NCBI RefSeq assembly: GCF_022605725.1
Contig: NC_065551.1
Span: 33,170,001-33,234,000, forward strand
Direction of reading: 5' to 3'
Source of the DNA: Anthonomus grandis grandis
Taxonomy: Eukaryota; Arthropoda; Insecta; Coleoptera; Curculionidae
Length of the DNA: 64,000 nt
Of this stretch, positions 58,401-64,000 are shown piece by piece. Below the pieces are notes generated by a model. It saw only the letters and a program-made list of their open reading frames with translations. It ran no database searches and was not told the DNA's origin. Numbering within the stretch: position 1 is the stretch's first letter; each line of letters starts with the position of its first letter. The translations under genes were made by a program, and so were the position numbers.

Positions 58401-61200
58401 AAATTAAATACAGGAAACACCAAATAAAGTAGACAAACATTAAATAAATTAAAGAAACGCACGGAGAATCGTGACAGCCTTTAAGGAAAAATCTTATTAA
58501 ATTTGTAAATAAAGCACGTAAAACGACACTTTTTTTTCTAGATAGTTTGGAACTAAATTCTGGATATTAGCAAAGGCCTATCCACAATAAAGGACACAAA
58601 CAATAAAAAAATTAAGTAAACGCATTTAGAAGCCTCACAACTTTTAGGAAAGCCGTTGAGAAATTCACAAATAAAGCCCTTAAAGGGACGCATTTTATGA
58701 TTATGAAGAGTTTATGAACAAACTTTCCCTTACAGCTAAAATCTAACCCAAATCGTTGGAGTATAATGGTTATTTTCAAGGTTATCCACAGTCTTATCTG
58801 AATTAAGTTGCTCTGAAAATGTTGTAGTTTAATTTTGCCCGCTATGAGGACAATCGAAACTAATTAATGTAAGGAAACAGTGAAGAGGTTAAAGAAACGC
58901 ATCATGAAACCTAACAAGTTTGAGGAAGAGTTAAAAAAAATGGAAAGTAAGCCTCGTAAAGCAAAGCTTTTAATGTTTGTGTTATACGAAAAAATGTATG
59001 CTACATCAAATAATACTTAATATAGTCTAGGTTAATGGGTTTATATTTTAATTTGTCCCTGTCTATAAATAAACAGTTTTAATTATAGTATTTTGAGTTG
59101 TAATCTTTTATTATCTGGTAAATTTTGTTTGAGTTTGTTCTGGCACTTTTGTATGTAATTACTGCAAACTTGGAAGGACCATTTCCACCATTGAACGTTT
59201 AAAGAAAAAACATATTAAATTAAGGCGTATGCCTCGTCAAGGAACGCCTTTTGTGTTTATAGACAGTTTAGGAACAAAAGCCTCGACCTGGCTAAGAAAA
59301 AGAAACGAAATAGGTAAAGAATTAATAAGAAAGTTAAAGAAACGCATGTAGAAACTCAACAACACTGAAGGAAAAAACATTAATAAATCAAGAAATAATA
59401 ATCGTAAAGAGACGCTTTTTATGTTTATGGATAGTTTAGGACCAAAAGCACCTTCCTAACCCATATCTCCAGAATCCGTTCTAGGGGTTAAATAAATGAC
59501 CTCTAAAGGGAATCATAAGATTAAGAATAACAATATTAAATAAATGGGATACAAACAATATTACTAGTTTTTTAAAAAATATACACATTGTTGGAAAAAA
59601 AATTGATCTTTGGAAATTACCTTTTTTTCTCAAAAAACTCCACAAAATGCCCATAATTCAAAAACCACTAAAAATAAAAAATTTTAAATTCGGAGACGAA
59701 TTCTCCAGACAATTTGACTAGACACCTATTTCAGCGTTTTTCCAAAAGTATCCAGGGTTTTGAAAAAAATGGGACTTTTTGGAAATGGCAATTTTTTTTC
59801 TAAAAATTCCACAAAATGCCCATAATTCAAAAACCACCGAAAATAAAAATTTGAAAATACGTATATGTATTCTCCAGACAATTTGATTAGGACCTCACTT
59901 CAGGGTTTTCCAAAAAATGTACAGGATCTTGAAAAAAAAGGCAATTTTTTGAAAATGACGATTTTTTTTTCCTAAAAGTTTCCCTAATTCAAAAACCACT
60001 GAAAATAAAAATTTGAAAATTCGTATATATACTGTTCAGTCAATTTGACTTGATCAGGAAGCAAAGAAAATTAAATACAAAAAACACCAAATAAAGTAGA
60101 TAAACATTAAATAAATTAAAGAAACGCACGCAGAATCGTGACAACCTTTAAGGAAAAACCTGAATAAATCTGTAAATAAAGCTCGTAAAGCGACACTTTT
60201 TTTTCTAGATAGTTTGGTACTAAATTCTGGATATTAGCAAAGGCCTATCCACAATAAAGGACACAAACAATAAAAAAATTAAGTAAACGCATTTAGAAGC
60301 CTCATAACTTTCAGGAAAGCCGTTGAGAAATTCAGAAATAATCCCCTTAAAGGGACGCATTTTATGATTATAAAAAGTTTATGACCAAACTTTCCCTTAC
60401 AGCTAAAATCTGACCTAAATCCTTAAAGTATAATGGTTATTTTGAAGGTTATCCACAGTCTTATCTGACTTGAGTTGCTCTGAAAATGTTGTAGTTTAAT
60501 TTTGCCCACTATGAGGACAATCAAAACTAACTAATGTAAGGAAACAACGAAGAGGGTAAAGAAACGCATCATGAAACCTAACAAGTTTGAGGAAGAGTTA
60601 AAAAAAATGGAAAGTAAGCCTCGTGAAGCAAAGCTTTTAATGTTTGTGTTATACGAAAAAATGTATGCTACATCAAATAATACTTAATATAGTCTAGGTT
60701 AATGGGTTTATATTTTAATTTGTCCCTGTCTATAAATAAATAGTTTTGATTATAGTATTTTGAGGTGTAACCTTTTATTATCTGGTAAGTTTTGTTTGAG
60801 TTTGTTCCGGCACTTTTGTATGTAATTACTGCAAACTTGGAAGGACCATTTCCACCATTGAAGGTTTAAAGAAAAAACATTAAATTAAGGCATATGCCTC
60901 GTCAAGGGATGCCTTTTGTGTTTATAGACAGTTTAGGAACAAAAGCCTCGACCTGACTAAGAAAAAGAAACGAAAAAAGTAAAGAAATAATAGGAAAGTT
61001 AAAGAAACGCATGTAGAAACCCAACAACTTTGCAGGAAAAACTTCTATAAATCAAGAAATAATAATCGTAAAGAGACGCTTTTTATGTCTACGGACAGTT
61101 TAGGACCAAATTAACTTTCCTAGCCTAAATCTCTCCAGAATCCATGCTAAGAAGTAAATCAATGACACACTAAGGTTAACATTATCAACATGAATTGAAT
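55440..61200 (+). repeat. Higher-order satellite, unit about 1.45-1.67 kb
   Basis: The module TTAAAGAAACGCA plus a body ending CGTAAAGMGACGCTTTTTAT recurs roughly 15 times in one orientation. Variants follow a fixed order: CACGGAGAATCGTGACA; CATTTAGAAGCCTCACAAC; CATCATGAAACCTAACAAG; CATGTAGAAACCCAACAAC. The fourth variant starts near 56234, 57841, 59332 and 60998, and the third near 57437, 58889 and 60557. Higher-order periods are thus about 1607, 1491 and 1666 bp, or 1452 and 1668 bp. Frames over 56408-57405 are translations of the repeat. Confidence 0.9.
56405..60060. repeat. ACAGGGTTTT-type 160-180-bp satellite blocks within the array
   Basis: Blocks of two or three units lie at about 56405-56900, 58060-58390 and 59570-60060. 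The unit contains TCCAGACAATTTGACTAGAC, CCAAAAATATACAGGGTTTT, and CCACAAAATGCCCATAATTC. They alternate with the AAAGAAACGCA modules, and the same unit reappears at 63590-64000. Confidence 0.85.
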
Positions 61201-61229
61201 GGGGTACAAACGATATTAATATTAACAAA

Positions 61230-61860
61230 AAACCGAGAGGTAAGACCCTGTTACGTAACCCAGGCGGCTACCGATCCCCACATAATAAACACGCAAAAAA
61301 AAAATAAAATAAAGGATCCCGTCATAAATAAAAAATGTTGATAATTAAGCATTAATTACCGTCCCCACATGGTGGAGCATGCCACAGGCCAGTTTAAATA
61401 TCATTCAAATTGATATCTATAAATCACCGGGGCTCAGCGGGGATCCGTGCAGCGGGGGGGCGTAGCCCCGTTTGGCCGGAGGAGGGCCAAGCAAGAAGCC
61501 CCGGCCCACCTTTAATAATGTTATAGGAGGGCCATATTTGGTGGTTTAGTGAGCAAAAGGTCTAATAGAGGGCGCTGGACCTTAGAGGGTCGCTTTCAAT
61601 TCAACGAAAGTTTACTTACTGATTTTTTAGTGATACAAATTTTGGGTGGAGTGAGGAGGGTATTAAGAATTGATTATCAAAGGGGTTTTGTGGACTCTGT
61701 GAGGAGGTTTATTGAGGTTTATAGGTGGGATCAATAGAGTGTGGAAGTGGTTGGGAGAGTTGCCGTTAGAGGTGCTTGGATCGTAGAGGGAACCTGGTTA
61801 GTGGCGCCATCTGAGTAAGTTTTTAAAGAAATTATTATTAAGTGTGATTTGAAATTATGA
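61230..61860. promoter_or_regulatory. GC-rich single-copy island with CTCF-like motifs
   Basis: 61430-61515 is strikingly GC-rich, with local inverted repeats (GGGGCT...AGCCCC; GGCCGGAGGAGGGCC), in a window otherwise dominated by A/T. AGAGGGCGCTGG at 61567-61578 matches the CTCF core, and GTGGCGCCATCTGA at 61801-61814 is the reverse of an AGATGGCGC-type fly CTCF motif. The frame at 61549-61737 has no recognised domain. A promoter, insulator or non-coding RNA are all possible; nothing here decides among them. Confidence 0.35.
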
Positions 61861-61904
61861 TAGTCTTAAGTAGTGGGTTAAGGTACTTAAGAAAAGTGGA
61901 ATTT

Positions 61905-63525
61905 TGAGATGGGCAGGGCTTAGTAGAGGAGTGAAATGCGGTAGGGAAAAAAAGGTTCTAAATTTTTCTGTTTTTAGCCTAAAAACCACTCTCAGACTTA
62001 AGTATCATTGAGGATCGTAAAAAAATTATGTTTCCCCTATAAAGGAGATGAAACTACGTAAGAAAAGTGCAATTTTAAGACGATTCTGGCTGTAAGAGAG
62101 ACACAAAATGCGATACAAAGGGATAAAAGTTGGATTTATTCAGCATTAAATAATTTACTCTTTCCAAAAGTAAAAAAAAAAAAAAAATTACATTTTTAAT
62201 GGTGCAATCAGCAAAAATTGACAAAATGCTCATTTCCAATTGATATTTGCCCCTGGTCTTTCAAAAACGAAAAAATAAGAGAAAAAAAAGATTTTCAACC
62301 CTAGAGAATGATTCTCAGTGGAACTAACCTGTTAGAGCTTAGATGAGCCTATGGTAGTGTGTAAGCCAATCATATTTTAATTGTAAAAAAGAAAAATAAC
62401 GTAAAAATTTAATAGTGATAAGGTGTTTCCAGATGTTTTGGAATACCAATTAATCTGGAAAGGTGTATTACTATCATATTTAAAACAGAATGTCAGTGGC
62501 AGCATATAAAGTGTTAATTGCTAAATGATCTTTACTAAGGATATACCGAGAAGGGAAGGAAAAAATTACAAAAGGGGGAAAGAACTACCTTAAACCAAAG
62601 ATAACATGATGTGTATTTTTAAGATGGGCAGGGCTTAGTAGAGATGTGACATGCGGTAGGGAAGAAAAAGTGGAAAGAATTCTAAATTTTCCTGTTTTTA
62701 GCCTAAAAACCACTCTCAGACTTAAGTATCATTGACGATCGTAAAAAAATTAAGTTTCCCCTATAAAGGGGATGAAACTACGTAAGAAAAGTGAAATTTT
62801 AAAATGATTCTGGCTGTAAGAGAGACACAAAATGCGATACAAAGGGATAAAAGTTGCATTTATTCAGCATTAAATAACTCACTTTTAGGAGAGATCTGGC
62901 TGGATTCAGGTCAATGAAATAACTTTGATGATCAAATAATTATTAAAACAGATATTTCAAGCAATTTGTGATCATCTTCAAGGTCCTAGAAAATGTTTCA
63001 AAAGCCTTTTTGATAGATAATAAATGTTTATATGGCGAGAAGTACAAGGTAGGGGCGGATTAGCAGGTTCTAACTTCCAAAAGTAGAAAAAAAGAAGTTA
63101 TTATTTTTAATCAGCAAAAATCAACAAAATGCTCATTTGCAATTGATATTTGCCCCTGGTCTCTTAAAAAAGAAAAAGTAAGAAGTAAAGAAGATTTCAA
63201 CCCCATAGAATGGTAATATCTTGCTTCTCAGTGGAACTAACCTGTTAAAGCTTAGATCAGTCTGGTAGTGTGTAAGCCACTTATATTTTAATGGTAAAAA
63301 AGAAAAAAAACGTAAAAGTTTAATAGTGATAAGGTGTTTCCAGATATTTTGGAATACCAATTAATCTGGAAAGGTGTCTTACTATCATATTTAGAACAGA
63401 ATCTCAGTGGCAGTATATAAAGTGTTATTTGCTAAATGATCTTTGCTAAGGATATACCGACAAGGAAAGGAAAAAATTACAAAAGGGGAATAGAAGTACC
63501 TTGAACCAAAGATAGCATGATGGCA
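61905..63525. repeat. Two-copy tandem duplication
   Basis: 61908-62155 and 62622-62880 are close copies (AGATGGGCAGGGCTTAGTAG; AAACCACTCTCAGACTTAAG; GGATAAAAGTTGSATTTATT), offset about 714 bp. 62236-62600 and 63138-63520 match (TGATATTTGCCCCTGGTCT; GATAAGGTGTTTCCAGAT; GATATACCGASAAGGRAAGG), offset about 900 bp. The difference is a roughly 180-bp insertion in the second copy (about 62885-63065). The minus-strand frame at 63133-63360 is incidental. Confidence 0.9.
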
Positions 63526-63589
63526 TAAAAATTGAAACAAATATTCGTCTAATAAAATTAATAGACATCTATTTTGAGGGTTTATTAGT

Positions 63590-64000
63590 TACCTATCAAA
63601 CTAGACACCTATTTAAGCGTTTTCCCAAAAAATATACAGGGTGTTGCGAAAACCGTGGCTTTTTTGGAAATGACGATTTTTTTTTTATTAAAATTCCACA
63701 AAATGCCCATAACTCAACAACGACTTAAAAGAAAAATTTGAAAATTCGTACACGTATTCTCCAGACGATTTGACTAGACACGTGTTTTAGCGTTTTTCCA
63801 AAAAATGTACAGGGTGTTAAAAAAAAAGGAGGATTTTTAAAAGTAACGATTATTTTAATTAAAAATTCCACAACTCCACAAAATGCCCAGAACTCGAAAA
63901 TTACTTAAAATAAAAATTTGAAAAATCGTATACAAATTCTTCAGAACAATTGACTAGACACCTATTTCAGCGTTTTCCCAAAAGTGTACAGGATATTGAG
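63590..64000. repeat. ACAGGGTGTT-type 178-bp satellite at window end
   Basis: Three successive units with TACAGGGTGTT or TACAGGATATT at about 63638, 63806 and 63977, each preceded by GACTAGACACCTATTTCAGC-type sequence and followed by CACAAAATGCCC. This is the same family as the blocks at 56.4, 58.1 and 59.6 kb, continuing beyond the window. Confidence 0.85.

Noticed and set aside
61549..61737. 62-codon frame next to the GC island
   Set aside because: Arginine/glycine-rich with no domain; short, and no splice or start evidence.

Overview
The window is AT-rich eukaryotic DNA dominated by repeats. It is most consistent with an insect nuclear genome, perhaps a beetle. The grounds are a nuclear-type tRNA-Glu with internal promoter boxes and a pol III T-run, GT..AG introns, several decayed non-LTR retrotransposons, a piggyBac relic, a Tc1/mariner-like relic and a DUF7869-like DDE element typical of insects. 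The species cannot be fixed from sequence alone.

Only two protein-coding loci look like host genes, both on the plus strand. Gene 1 (about 13.6-14.5 kb) is one intronless frame: a basic N-terminus, two membrane segments and a long charged tail. Gene 2 (exons at 36.04, 43.07 and 49.37 kb, all joined in phase 0) encodes a smaller two-membrane-segment protein. The two hairpins align in order, and gene 2's first intron falls where gene 1 reads Y-Q|V-T-S. They look like old neighbouring paralogues of an insect membrane-protein family I cannot name. Gene 1 is followed by two tail-half duplicates (B at 16.6 kb, C at 18.9 kb) and a ghost of downstream flank with no coding part (23.0-23.5 kb). B is a mosaic with a C-like head and an A-like tail, as expected from unequal crossing-over, and it carries a nonsense codon.

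Layout: 0.06-2.4 kb DDE-like transposon with GGNNNTTGGCC-type subterminal repeats; 2.4-8.7 kb unique or AT-rich DNA with 270-bp and 167-bp tandem repeats; 8.7-12.5 kb two minus-strand non-LTR relics; 13.6-23.5 kb gene 1 and its duplicates with MITE-like pieces; 24.3-24.7 kb foldback element; 26.2-27.9 kb piggyBac relic; 28-30.9 kb unique AT-rich DNA; 30.9-35.9 kb pyrimidine-rich minisatellite with a (CTT)n run; 36.0-49.5 kb gene 2, with introns holding retroelement and transposon relics, a 12-copy 183-bp satellite and an antisense tRNA-Glu; 49.5-53.3 kb inverted-repeat-bounded element filled with hairpin-forming tandem repeats, about 60 bp after gene 2's stop; 54.9-61.2 kb higher-order satellite whose left edge is inverted; 61.2-61.9 kb GC-rich island with CTCF-like motifs; 61.9-63.5 kb tandem duplication; 63.6-64.0 kb a 178-bp satellite running off the end.

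No operon-like or defence system is visible. The parts most worth following are the two-membrane-segment gene pair with its recombinant duplicates, the hairpin satellite element in gene 2's 3' region, and the inverted edge of the 55-61 kb array. All similarity statements are by eye; nothing was searched or aligned computationally.
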